This document shows positions 33,118 through 44,217 of a stretch of 64,000 bases of DNA, piece after piece; positions within the stretch are counted from its first letter, which is position 1, and each line of letters begins with the position of its first letter. The translations under genes were made by a program, and so were the position numbers. The DNA is from Lactuca virosa (taxonomy: Eukaryota > Streptophyta > Magnoliopsida > Asterales > Asteraceae), in NCBI GenBank assembly GCA_928212115.1, contig CAKMRJ010000001.1, positions 183,189,029 to 183,253,028 on the forward strand. The letters run 5' to 3'. The notes beneath the pieces are model-generated. The model was not told the origin of the DNA. It worked only from the letters and a program-made list of their open reading frames with translations, and searched no databases.

Positions 33118-33160
33118 ACTTGCTGAGCTTATATGGAGAGAATGCGGTTTTGACACTGTC

Positions 33161-34017
33161 ATGGATGAATCCTTGATAAACTCTTGGATCAATCCCCACC
33201 GTAGACTGCAGGATGACGACTACAAACCATACCTCACATACGCTGAACCCCCATCGGATGGCTACTGGGATATTCCAATCTCCCCAAACGCTAAATACTT
33301 CATAGTGTTTGAGCAGTTCGCCGCAGCCTTCCAGATCACAAAGACTGCCAATGGAATTCGAGAGACTAATCCATTTTTATGCAAAGCATGCCTCTCCTAT
33401 TGAGAAAATATGGTCTAACGATAGACCATCCGCAGTCAAAAACTACAAGCTTCGGAAGTTCATGAAAGCTGACTTCTTCCAATACACTCTCACTAGAAGG
33501 GAACACGACTATGTCCGCACCCAAGCTGACTTCCCCTGCATGAATCCTGAAGAAGTCTTTCTCATAGCAAAGGTATTCCAGAACAAGTCGGAGAAGAACC
33601 CGAAGATGAAGATAGCGCTTGAAAGAGCTAGTACGTTTTTTGAAGGAGACTGTCTGTGATTTTGCTAAAATCGACGCAGACATCTACCCCACCATTGCCA
33701 AGAAGATCAATTTACCACCACTCGATCCCGCACCAATGCCTACCGAAGGCTATCAAGAAAGATCCTTAGGTGCAACCAACTTCCCTGAACTCGGAGTCAT
33801 TTTCAAAAGGAAGACCGATAAAATCAAATACTTTATTCCTATGACTGCCATGAATCGCCTCACCAGGAAACAACTTGAAATCTGTCGAACCGCAGTTGAA
33901 AGATCAAAGCACAAAACTGCCGATGTCAAGTTCGAGATTTTAAGGAGGATTATTTGGTTGGAAAACGTCAGGAAATTTTGGTGGATCCTGATCAAGTTTC
34001 TTAAACTTGATAGCTGA
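33161..34017 (+). pseudogene. copia-I accessory ORF, C-terminal part
   Basis: Last part in three overlapping frames (33161-33403, 33309-33659, 33619-34017) separated by frameshifts. Strings include KPYLTYAEPPSDGYWDIP, TLTRREHDYVRTQADFP, ALERASTFFEGD and LTRKQLEICRTAVERSKH. It ends about 24 bases before the polypurine tract. With parts 1-3 it suggests one ancestral reading frame of roughly 1300 codons. Function unknown. Confidence 0.6.
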
Positions 34018-34040
34018 ACAAAAGTTAAAGAGCTCACTTA

Positions 34041-34047
34041 GGGGGAA
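34041..34047 (+). other. polypurine tract, copia-I
   Basis: GGGGGAA directly before the 3' LTR start TGTTGAATC at 34050. Confidence 0.8.
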
Positions 34048-34049
34048 AT

Positions 34050-34677
34050 TGTTGAATCATGAAAAGTGACCCTCTTGAACTTCAGTTACCGCATCCAACA
34101 AGCTACCGCAGTCAAACTCCCTCTTTAGCAACCACATCTGAAGTCATCTAATCAACCGCAGTCAGTCTCACTTTACTTAGTTTATTTGTCTTTTTGTAAT
34201 ACTCTCTATTGTCCAGTATGCCTTGAATGGCTACTCTTAGAGAGTGATTCAAATGTAACTCCTTGAGTCTCTATAAATAGAGCTCATTCTCACTTATTAA
34301 AAAAAAAGAATACACATCTCTGAAGTTATCTTTTCTATCTCTCTATCTACGCATCACTTCTTACTCTCAAATCCTACTAGAATATAACTGACTACAATCT
34401 CTCTTCGGAGCAAGTCTCTTGTGACTTAATCACTAAGTTTGATCTCACTTATTAACTTGGCTTGTGCATTCCTCATTATGAATCAACTTATGTGTATTCT
34501 TGATATAACAATTGTTGTCATTTCCATTTCGTTACATTTCCGCAACTAACTTTCTAACTATCTAACTTTAACTTATTAATATTATTGTTGAGCTTTTAGA
34601 TCCTTCGAGATTAACTATTCCGCAATATACTTGTTCTAACATTTGTTCAAGTGTGTCTCAAAGTTTTTCTCTCAACA
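34050..34677 (+). repeat. copia-I 3' LTR (628 bp)
   Basis: Starts TGTTGA and ends TCAACA, a perfect 6-bp inverted terminus. The right part matches 7178-7631. TATA box TATAAATA at 34272-34279. The left part includes three CCGCA words (ACCGCATCC, ACCGCAGTCAAAC, ACCGCAGTCAGTC). Confidence 0.92.
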
Positions 34678-34755
34678 GTCAGGTACCCGCCCCGCTGTCA
34701 CGGTTCATAATTTTGTTACTATCCAGGCCGAACAGCCCCGTTAACACCCCTAGTT

Positions 34756-35480
34756 GTGAGGAAACACTTTCACTAAGTAGATTTTAAGGAGATAGCAATT
34801 GTGATATTTGCATTCTCAAATTTGATTATGATTACGGCATCCCTCTTCATAATTTGAATTGTAAGAAATGGCAAAAGGTCTAAACATTTGAGACTTATTC
34901 TTGTATGTTCTAAAACTGTTTAGAGACACATGTGAGCTATTTAAGGAAAGGTGTATAAGTTTGAGAAGCCTAGATAAAGTCTTATCGAAGCATCTCGTAT
35001 CAAAAATCTGAACTTCGGAAAGCAAGTCAATAAGTATTGATTTCTAGAAGTCCAGCTGATTTCTGAATACATGTCAAAGCTAGTGGGAGCATAAGCGTTA
35101 TGCTAGTAAGATAATAATTATTATGCTAGTGAGAGCATAATTATTATAAGTGTTGCGAGTTAGCAATGTTAATTATAGAAAACAAAAGTTTCAAGTGCAA
35201 AGATTGCAGGGTTTGGAATGTTTTGCTATAATTAAGGGAGAGAAATTCATACTTCATTTCAAATCTAAAAGCTTAGATTGTGAGATTTTAATCAAATTTA
35301 GTCAAGGACATATATGTCAATCTTATGTTGGAATGGTTCAACATAAGGAAATTCTATATATATGGAAATGTTAATTGCGTCCTCAAAATTTGATTATAAT
35401 TACGACATCCCTCTTCATAATTCGAATTATGAGAACATGGCAAATAGAAATATTATAGCAAAAGTCTGATCAAGTATCAT
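34756..35480 (+). mobile_element. relic of a copia-II-family element
   Basis: Reads in the opposite sense to 38340-39040 inside copia-II, with the same landmarks: GAGGAAACRCTTTCACTAAG, CACATGTGAGCTAT, TTCTAGAAGTCCAGCTG and CAATGTTAATTATAGAAAAC. No reading frame supported. It lies between the copia-I 3' LTR and the copia-III 5' LTR, so it is part of the older sequence into which copia-III went. Confidence 0.75.
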
Positions 35481-35482
35481 GT

Positions 35483-35851
35483 TGTTAGGTCATAATTATG
35501 TGTTTGGGCTAGGCAACTATATGTATAGATCATGGTAAGGTTTTGGTCGATATTGGTGTTTGCGGTCTGTATGTTTAAGGTTGTTTGGTGTTCACGGCCG
35601 TGAACATGTTCACGGCCGTGAACCATGTTTACGGTTGGTCTGTCAGTATATATAAGAGTCTGTCAGAATGTTGTCAGACTAGACGTTGTTGAGTGTTGAT
35701 GGTGCTCTGTGTGTGTCTCAAGGTGTACCTGACGTTTTGATCAATAAACGTGTGCATTGCTTGATTAAATCCTTCTTCTACTCCATTCTTATTTGTTTGA
35801 TTGATTACTTGTTTGATCACTGGTTCGGATCCGTGGATTTGGGAATCTACA
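35483..35851 (+). repeat. copia-III 5' LTR
   Basis: Starts TGTTAGGTC and ends GGGAATCTACA before the primer site. Contains two palindromes (35590-35605, 35608-35623), TATATATAAG at 35647-35656 and AATAAA at 35743-35748, in the order expected for promoter and polyadenylation signal. Confidence 0.8.
35590..35656 (+). promoter_or_regulatory. twin palindromes and TATA box, copia-III LTR
   Basis: GTTCACGGCCGTGAAC occurs perfectly at 35590-35605 and 35608-35623, two bases apart. A half-site (GTTTACGG) follows, then TATATATAAG (35647). The core ACGGCCGT is the same as in the gypsy-A/C palindromes. Confidence 0.7.
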
Positions 35852-35853
35852 AT

Positions 35854-35865
35854 TGGTATCAGAGC
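35854..35865 (+). other. primer binding site (initiator Met tRNA), copia-III
   Basis: TGGTATCAGAGC two bases after the LTR end CTACA; perfect match to the initiator-Met complement. Confidence 0.88.
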
Positions 35866-35932
35866 AAATCCGGTGTCAAACTCGTTTTTGGTGTTTACGG
35901 CTCAAGTTTTCTCTTCATTTTCATGGTTGATT

Positions 35933-36695
35933 TGTTGGGTTTTTGGTATAATACAACATCCTATGGTGCACATACAACCCTAAATACCTGGGATCTATGT
36001 TTTCTCTATTATACATGCAAATATCAATTTTTCCAAGCTATTGTTCTAACTACCATAATATGAAGAACATATAATATAAATTCTAGTAGAATTACATACC
36101 TCTTTGTTGTAGCTTGCTTCCATGGAGCTTAAGAGCCTAGTGCCTCAAGTGTGATACCTCAAATGGTTCACACAACATCACCAACATCTTGGAATAACTT
36201 GAGAGAAAAGGTTCCTATGCTCAAATTGGCTAGCCTCATGTGTATACACACTAGTGCCAATTTCTTGAGCCATGGGGTCCTTATATATGGTGGCTATTAG
36301 GGTTACACCATGTAACTCATGTCTTTCCATATTCTTCATGCTCCATGGGTTAAAACCTCCATGGAGTATCCATGGGTTACTCCATGGTTTTAGCCCAACA
36401 TGAAGAACTATGGATCATAAGCCCACATATATAAGAATGAATGATTTACACAATCAATCCCCATATATTTAATTAGTCTCCTTTTGATCACATAATTAAT
36501 TCTTGATCAATACTACTTAAATAATATGATTTCATATTAATATATTAGAACTTATAATATATTAACAAATCATAATTATCCTTTTCTCACAAAAGTCTAT
36601 CCAAATTGTTTCGATGCCCTGCAACTCAAATGGACCATGCCAATCGGGTCAAGTACATACCAATTATAGTTATGGACTTAGACACTAATCCAACA
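35933..36695 (-). repeat. copia-II 3' LTR (763 bp)
   Basis: TGTTGGG to CCAACA on the plus strand, matching the split right LTR. Minus-strand TATA-like CCATATATAAGG at 36279-36290. Purine-rich CCAAGTGGGACAC on the minus strand (36696-36708) abuts it as polypurine tract. Confidence 0.88.
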
Positions 36696-39600
36696 GTGTC
36701 CCACTTGGATAAGTCTAAAACTATTATTGCGTATGACTCCAAAACCCGACTAGCAATCGTAGCTCTTAAAAGCTGTTGTCGAACTCTAAACAAATCAATG
36801 ACACGTCCATTAGATAAGGGATCATTTATTCGTCCATTCTAGATATCATATGGACTGAGACATGGATTATAATCATTCTCTATGTCCATTTCCCTATTTC
36901 CGATTTATGACGACCAACTAATTGAACAAATCACATTAGTCCTGGGTTGGCCAAGCACTTCGGGGTGTCATCACTAAATCATCGAGGGGCCCACATATAT
37001 CGCTTTTATCCCTTCAAGGGTAAAAGGAATGGATAAACTTTGACTCATATGCTTGTTCTAGTACTTTTTGAATCATACACAAAGGAACATTTTATAACAT
37101 CGAGTTACCAATGCGTTTTCGTACAATCAATGCATAACCAACTCATAGGTAACAAGTCATATCTCTAGGTTTGAAGAATATAAGATATTATCGTCTCATG
37201 ATCACTCGTGATAAAATCCATGAAGTGATTCAAATGAGCATGGGTTTAATCCAATACTTAGAACTAATGAGCACTCATGAATGTTGCAGCAACTCTTGCT
37301 ATGTCCACTACCTTGGACATTTACAAACCAGCTTCATGACAATCTTGATTCATATCTACTTCCAACATATGACCGACTGTGGATGGTTTGAATAACTTAG
37401 TCACTCAGGAAGAACGACCTAGTTACTCTGGAAGTCAAAACATGCGAAGTAAAACACAAGAATAATCGAATCCAATATGGTCTTAGAACTTATGAATATA
37501 AATAAAACACCTTTTATATCACCATGTTGATTACCCATCATTCATTGCATACTATTTCAAACTATCAACTTTATACTTGAATTAAAACAATAGTTGTCCC
37601 ATGCTCCGAGCAGGTACACTATGTTTTCTAAACATTAGTCATGCCATACACCAAGTATGCACACTATGTTTTTCCAAACATTAGTTATGCCATACACCAA
37701 GTATGCACACTAAGTTTGTCTATGATATTTACTTTGTGAAATAGATCGATTGAACATAATTCCAATGATTCTCATTTCACAATCCCAAATCCTTACCGCA
37801 AATGCAAGAATTCCAAATTCCTTCCATTTGCCTAAATATGTTAGATTCTAAACTTATATGCATTGATCCTCTTGTAACGATTATGCACAGAGGCACCAAG
37901 ACTTGTCAACAGACATTACAAAGTATTGCAATGGAGATCAAATCCATGGCAATGAAGTCTCATATTCAAAGTACATTGCTTTGAACGTCCTTCTTGCATT
38001 AAGTTTCCCTAATCTTACACAGATTTAATGAATAACTTCCACCTATGGGAATATTTCCATACTCTCATTTTGACTATCACTTCGGAACAAGAGTTTCCTC
38101 TTTTCATAATATGTCAAAATGGTCCTCTCCAAAAATTTACACCATACTTCCAACTGTCCCTAAGCAACCAATCTTTGGTAAACCTTAGATTGTCCTTGAC
38201 AATTGCTTAATCATTTTAGTCATATCCAATTCTAGACCTTTTCCCTTCTTAATGCCCCAGGCATTTGGAAAATTTAGAAAGGATAAATATTATAGCACAT
38301 GTAACCGATCCTATACCCGAAGCATATGGGACACGATTCATGCTATAAAATTTTTATTTGCCATGTTTTCAAAATTTGACTATGAGGAGGGATGTCGTAA
38401 TCATAATCGAATTTTGAGAACATAATATATAGAATTTTCTTATGTTGAACCATTTCAACATAAAATTCATATATATATCCTTGACTAAAGGTGATTAAAA
38501 TCTCATTCTAATCTTTTAGAATTGAAATGAAGTATATCCTCTCCCTTAATTATAGCAAAACAACTTTTCCAACCCCTGCAACCTCAAGAATTGAAACTTT
38601 GTTTTCTATAATTAACATTGCTAACTTGCAATACTTATCATAATTATCATGCTCCCACTAACATGATGATTATTAGCATAACACTAATGCTCCCACTAGC
38701 TTTGACATGTATCAGAAAACAGCTGGACTTCTAGAAGTCAATACTTTATTGACTTTCTTACTAAAGTTCAGATTTCTGATACGAGATTGCTTTGACAAGA
38801 CTTTATCAAAATCATACACCTTTTCTTAGATAGCTCACATGTGTGTCTAAACAGTTTCAGAACTATGAAAAGGGATGTCGTAACCATAGTCTCAATTGTT
38901 TAGACCTTTTCCATTTCTCATAAGTTCATGTTAGTGTGCCGGTTAACCACGCACGCTCTACTAACGACTTTGAGAATGCAAAGATCACAATTTCTATCTA
39001 CTTAAAATCTACTTAGTGAAAGCGTTTCCTCACCATCATTTTCATAAATCAGAGAGAAACCTTATGACACTTAGATTTTTTATGGTGTATGTGTTCCTAT
39101 CCGTGTGAATTTGTCAAAACCATAATCACAAGACAAGGTTAGTGACAAATCCAAACTCATATGGACTGAACTTGTGCAGCCTTAACTTCTTGCCACCTAG
39201 CAGCACAAGGGCCTGCCATTGCTTCCAAGTTGTTATGAAACCAATTGAGAACTCTTAGAACTCATATGCAAAGCCAACTTTAACTAGAATGGGCACAGAA
39301 ATCAGAATATGTCAACACGATAGGTTATAAACCTCAAGTCGTGTGCTAGTGATAAACTACAGGTTTTATTCTTGATTAGACTCTTTCAAGATCTTTTAGA
39401 CTCCTACTGTCCTCTTGACATATAAGAATCTCTTGCCAAGACCCATTCCTTGATAAACAAATATTCAAGAGATAGTGTGGATTCTTATCAAGACAAACAC
39501 TTCACACAACTGGCCTAAGTTGGTCTCTGTTTTTATCCAAAACATCACAACTTGCCAATTTCAAATGTACATGAGTAGGACATATTTTACTCCTACATTT

Positions 39601-39843
39601 GACAAGTGTTAATAAACCTTCTTTAAGATGTGTCACCCAAATTACAATCTTGGAGTATGACTCTTAGACTTGTTTTGGAATGAAGTATGTATCACCTTCT
39701 TGATTTAACCATTTCAATAATTCATGACTACTCTTCTTAGCCATAAGAATGCACTAAGATGTCCTTAGAGGATGAATTGTGATATGGTCTCACAATCATT
39801 AAGATGATCATAAAACATGATACTAAAGTACTCTCCCGTCTTT
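36696..39843 (-). other. copia-II internal region, no supported coding sequence
   Basis: About 3.1 kb where RT and RNase H would be expected. I see only short open frames and no YVDD, KARLVA or DVKTAF-type motif. Landmarks: a module with GTTAACC at 38934-38964, GATTACGACATCCCTC-type boxes near 38380 and 38880 (minus), and the arm 38340-39040 shared in inverted sense with 34756-35480. Confidence 0.55.
38340..39040 (-). repeat. inverted copy of 34756-35480
   Basis: Same landmarks in the reverse sense (AGCTGGACTTCTAGAAG, CACATGTGTGTCTAAACAG, CTTAGTGAAAGCGTTTCCTC). The arms are about 3-4 kb apart and diverged, so they look like two family members rather than a recent inversion. Confidence 0.75.
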
Positions 39844-40140
39844 TTAGATTTGAGAAACTTTTATCTTTCTGCCAAATTTGATTCTTCTCATTCGTTCTGC
39901 CATACATCGAAACTTTTCCAATTCTTCAGAATTATACTTAAACTTGTAAGTATAACCATATTTACTAAACTTTAGTAAATCATGACGAATAGTCTTATCG
40001 ATCTTTTGTGGTGGAGTGGACCAGTGCACCGGAATGTGTACTCGATCCCTTAGTCCTTCACTTGACTCATATATACATGTGAACAAGGAATTAATCTTAA
40101 TTTTCCAAAGATGAAAATTCTCATTCATCATACTATACAA
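39844..40140 (-). pseudogene. copia-II integrase fragment
   Basis: A 98-codon minus-strand frame. Its C-terminal part reads FSKYGYTYKFKYNSEELEKF then GRKIKV, which fits the copia integrase core around FSRYGYVYL...KSE...LGRKIKVLRSD. The catalytic residues on either side are not in this frame. The N-terminal part is not recognisable. Confidence 0.65.
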
Positions 40141-40580
40141 CTTGCATAATTTCCAAGTTTCTATCCAACTGAAACCTTGGGTGATGAGAATCTTTCCTTA
40201 TTCGGTAAATTAAGACACTACCACAAATGAAAGAATCAAATTCATATTTCCATTATTCCTAGAAATATACAAACATCAATTTTCCATAAGTGCCATTGCA
40301 AGGACATATAAAATAAAACAAAATTTTATTTATTTATCAAATACGGAAAAACTTTCCTTACAATGAAACTTTAAATGGAAACTATGCTATTACATGTTTC
40401 CTATCAATCTATCATAACTCTCTAAGTAGTAACTCAAGAATCCGATCTTCGAACCATGCGATTGAAATCTATCTTCGTGATCAGATTCAACATACTCTTT
40501 TTCTAAGTTCCCATCCCTTTGCTTGATCCTGCCATACATTAAAAATGTATTAAGAATCTTCAAATAGGAACTTAAGAGAG

Positions 40581-41441
40581 TTAGATAGTGGACTTACCTG
40601 AAGGAGAGTCAAGCTTTTTTACTAGACATTCTCTCAGATCTTTCAGGTAGTTAAGGCAGCTTCGCAGCCAATGCCCCTTCCTTTGGCAACATAAACATAT
40701 GGATCCTTTGGGAATGGCACACAGGACTATCTCAGAATTATCCTTTCTCTTTACCATTTGGTCAATCGTGTTGACTATGGTCAATCCCTTTCCATTGGGA
40801 AGAGAAATCTTTTCTGGATATCCAATGTTACCAATTGCCAATGTCCATTGTAGTTTGGGAAGTTGATCTTCTAATCAAATTTGCTTTACTATTCCTCCAA
40901 ATCATTGTTGATTCAGCATCACAAAGCAAATAGATAAGATCATTAAGGGTCATGTCATAGTCTTTTGCATAGTAGTCCATAAAGAACTCACTATGTGTCT
41001 TAGGAAGTGATTAGTCAACATCCAACTTCCTCAAGACTTTGACACCCAACTCTCCCGACTTGTAAATATGTGACTTCATCTCCAAGATGTGAGCATACAT
41101 AGACCTTGCTTGCCAATAGGGCTTGAGTGACCTTGAACTTGTGGGTTAGGGGGAAGAATTGGAGGAGGTGGAGGGAGTGAAGAATGATTTCCGGGACATC
41201 ATCTTCATTAGGAAAACTTGTTCCAAGAGTTTTTTTTTTTGGGAAAATCATATATGTATGAACCCGTCATCTTTTGGGAGATATTCAAGATAGTTGATTT
41301 AAAGTCCTTAATATAACACCCAATATGAAATATTAAGGCTAGGACCCAACACAATATTTTATAACTTGGAAGAGGGATGCCGTAATCCAAGCTATAGAAT
41401 ATTTGAAGGTAGGCGAATGACGATTCACCAATTTCCACCAT
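40581..41441 (-). pseudogene. copia-II gag
   Basis: The minus strand carries a decayed copia gag in several frames: EMKSHIYKSGELGV near 41070, FMDYYAKDYDMTLNDL near 40960, MIWRNSKANLIRRST near 40890, and in the open frame 40841-40581 the zinc knuckle CLCCQRKGHWLRSC followed by YLKDLRECLVKKLD. The order is that of the Retrotran_gag domain plus CCHC knuckle. Frameshifts and stops throughout. Confidence 0.78.
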
Positions 41442-41519
41442 GAAAAACGAAATAATTTATTACGTTTTAATTGGATTTGAAACTCCTAGATCTTTTGAGA
41501 TTCATTGAACTTTTAAATG

Positions 41520-42063
41520 GCATGTTTCAATCTCGATTGTGCCCTCTCAGGTTTTGTGACTGGGATGCCGAGGATCACAAAACAAGGTATGAATAACCAT
41601 GCAAATATACTTGGTACCCTTAACATTTACCCCTCAATCGATGTGTCGGTTAACCACATGCGCTCTATCGATACTATGATAAAAATTAAGTTATCCTTTG
41701 CCTACCTTGTTAAATCAAGCTAGTGTGCCGGTTAACCACACGCGCTCCACTAACCAACTTAAGCAAAGTGTAAAGTGTAATTTCATGGGTTAGCACCAAA
41801 TTCACATTTTCCTAAAGTAACTAAGATTGGGAATTTATAAAAGGTTTAGTTACTTTATATTTATCATTAATACTTTTAATGACGGGGGAATTCTAGTCCT
41901 TGTCCTACCCGTTCGGCTAACGACCCTCCACCAGTCAAGGAAGCGGTGGGTGAGAGTAGACACCCATTAAACTGCCATTTTATAGGCAGTAACCTTATAC
42001 CCCCCTTATAAATTGGCTTCGTGAATGAGGCCTACTAACAGTAAGACTAACTTGCTCTTATAC

Positions 42064-42103
<40 letters not shown>

Positions 42104-42309
42104 TATATATATATAAACTTATAATACTATAAAGTATAAGGGTTGAATTTTAACTTTTAAAATTCTAAGGGCTTAACTTGGAATTAAATTATTCATGAGG
42201 GAAACTTTACAAATTCCAAAACTTGAGGGAAAGTTTTGAAACTATTCAAAACTCTTTGATTTTCATAATTTATGAGTTTAATTAAAGTTTTAGAGACTTA
42301 AATGAAGAA
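41520..42309 (-). other. copia-II leader, no recognisable primer site
   Basis: Between gag and the 5' LTR end at 42310. Directly after the LTR the minus strand reads ATTCTTCATTTAAG, with no initiator-Met complement. It contains two copies of a GGTTAACC box (41643, 41723) and an (AT)n tract. No coding sequence supported. Confidence 0.55.
42062..42116. repeat. (TA)n microsatellite
   Basis: Almost pure TA dinucleotides over about 55 bp with one AA interruption, within the copia-II leader. Confidence 0.95.
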
Positions 42310-42518
42310 TGTTGGGTTTTTGGTATAATACAACATCCTATGGTGCACATACAACCCTAAATACCTTGGATTTATGTTTTCTCTATTATACATGCAAATA
42401 TCAATTTTTCCAAGGTATTGTTCTAACTATCATAATATGAAGAACATACAATATAAATTCTAGTATAATTACATACCTCTTTGTTGTAGCTTGATTCCAT
42501 GGAGCTTAAGAGCCTAGT
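42310..42518 (-). repeat. copia-II 5' LTR, left portion
   Basis: 209 bp matching 35933 onward (TGTTGGGTTTTTGGTATAAT). Split at 42518 by gypsy-B; CTAGT (42514-42518) is the target duplication. Confidence 0.88.
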
Positions 42519-42854
42519 TGTAACTTCCCAAATTTCGAGTCCAAAAATTTTATTTTAATTAACTGAGTATAAAACATTCATAAGAAAACTACTTGAAAAT
42601 ATATCGTTTCGTAAATCAACATAACATGTCTGAAAACCCAAATCATAAAGTAGCAACATGTCAGAGTACAATCCCAGAATATCTCAAGTGCGGAAAATCA
42701 ATGCGTGTGTATGATGTGCTGCTATCGCGCCAGCTCCTTCCCCTTTGATGAAGAGGTACCTGAAACCAAAACTGTAAACTGTAAGCACGGAGCTTTGTGA
42801 GTTCCCTCATCGTACTGCGTACCATACAATCACATAACATACATATACTGTCAG

Positions 42855-42960
42855 GCATATCTGGGTGCTCGACCTACCCCTTCGGTCCTCTTGACCGGAT
42901 ACTGCCTAGCATATCTGGGTGCTGACCTCCCCTTCGGTCCTCTCGACCGGATACTGGGGA
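42855..42960. repeat. ~52-bp minisatellite, 2 units
   Basis: Units begin GCATATCTGGGTGCT at 42855 and 42909 and contain CCCCTTCGGTCCTC and GACCGGATACTG. The other LTR has three units (51043-51200). Confidence 0.88.
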
Positions 42961-43260
42961 CTATTTCACCCCTCTACTACTACCACATAACATATAACAC
43001 ATAATCACATTCTAACTAGCATGACTGGGTATGACTACCCTCCCCCCTTCGGCCCTACCGACCGGAAACTTAGGGACTATCTCCCCTACTGCTACATCAT
43101 ATCATACTAGCACATAACACATCAGGTAGTAGCAAACCTATATGAATATCACAAAGACAGTCATCTAGCATACAACTCCTACTGGTGGGCCGGCATTATG
43201 GCCGTAGACCCACCGCTACTGGAAGGTAACTCACCTTGAACGAAGCTGCTGATAATCTGC

Positions 43261-44036
43261 TGTTGGGTTTTAGTATACTACAACATCCTATGGTGCACAT
43301 ACAACCCTAAATACCTTGGATCTATGTTTTCTCTATTATACATGCAAATGGTTTCCAAGGCATTAAAACCTATAACTAGCTGCATTGACATAAACCATAT
43401 AATATACTAGTTAGGGAAACATACCTTTTATGTGGCTTGAAGTCTTGATGTATTTGGCCTTAAGAGCTTAGCACCAATAGTATGAAATGCCTCAAATGGA
43501 ATCACAACACACCTAGGACAAAGGTGGCTCTTGAGAGAGAATTCCATGCACCAAAACACCTCCATATTTTCTCTAAGAAAAGAACTGGTGATTTGGCTAT
43601 GGAGTAACCTATTTATATGTAGGATTCCAAGGGTCTGGTATAACCCATAATCCATAACCAGGGTTTTATGATCCAGGGGTTCATGTGCCCAACTTCTTGA
43701 TGTATCCATACCTAAACTTGGTCCAAACATGGATCATAGCCCAACACATATAAAATAACAACTAATTATCATAATTAGTCCCCATAGATTTAATTAGTCT
43801 CTTTTGATCACTAAATTAATTCCAAATTAATTCTTGATCGATACTAATTAAAACATATGATTTCATATTAATATATTATAACTTATAATATATTAATAAA
43901 ACCATAAATAACTTTCTCTCAAAAGTCCATCCTAACAAAAATTGTCCTGATGATATGCAAAACCCAAATGGACCATGCTACTCTCGGGTCAAGTACATAC
44001 CAATAATAGTTATGGGCTTAGACATCTAATCCAACA
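43261..44036 (-). repeat. solo LTR of the copia-II family
   Basis: 776 bp from TGTTGGG to CCAACA, homologous to the 763-bp copia-II LTRs and in the same orientation. Flanks TCTGC (43256-43260) and TATGC (44037-44041) differ by one base; the undisturbed site TCTGCGCGG is at 51497 in the other LTR. No internal region, so a solo LTR left by LTR-LTR recombination. Minus TATA-like box at 43609-43619. Confidence 0.9.
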
Positions 44037-44217
44037 TATGCGCGGGGAAATCTTTGTCTGCTGCTCCGGAAATCCTCCGGCTATAATCCCCACAAAATCA
44101 CTTAGTCAGAGTTTGATATCTATTCTTCGGGTAAAATGACCATTTTACCCCTGACCAAGCCCAAGACAAAGTCAAAGTCAACTTCCAGTTGACCCGGCTT
44201 GCCGAGTTAGGCCGCCA

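Larger units (their letters stand above)
7178..34677 (+). mobile_element. copia-I: SIRE/Maximus-like Ty1/copia element, interrupted by gypsy-A
   Basis: Plus-strand element: 5' LTR remnant 7178-7631, primer site 7634, gag (two tandem copies), long gag linker, protease-integrase-RT-RNase H 25667-29261, an accessory coding block about 30028-34017, polypurine tract 34041-34047 and 3' LTR 34050-34677. Domain order INT before RT defines Ty1/copia. Long gag and extra coding sequence after pol match the SIRE/Maximus (agrovirus) lineage. Gypsy-C removed the left half of the 5' LTR from view, and gypsy-A (13250-25069) splits the linker. Stops and frameshifts occur in every coding part. Confidence 0.88.

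Noticed and set aside
36606..38210. Short plus-strand frames of 60-80 codons
   Set aside because: AT-rich chance frames in decayed copia-II sequence with no motif.
34756..39040. Recent inversion making a large hairpin
   Set aside because: The arms are diverged and each belongs to a separate family copy in opposite orientation, so insertion explains them better.
42062..42116. (TA)n tract as a replication origin or matrix-attachment site
   Set aside because: A simple microsatellite in a retrotransposon leader; nothing else supports a function.
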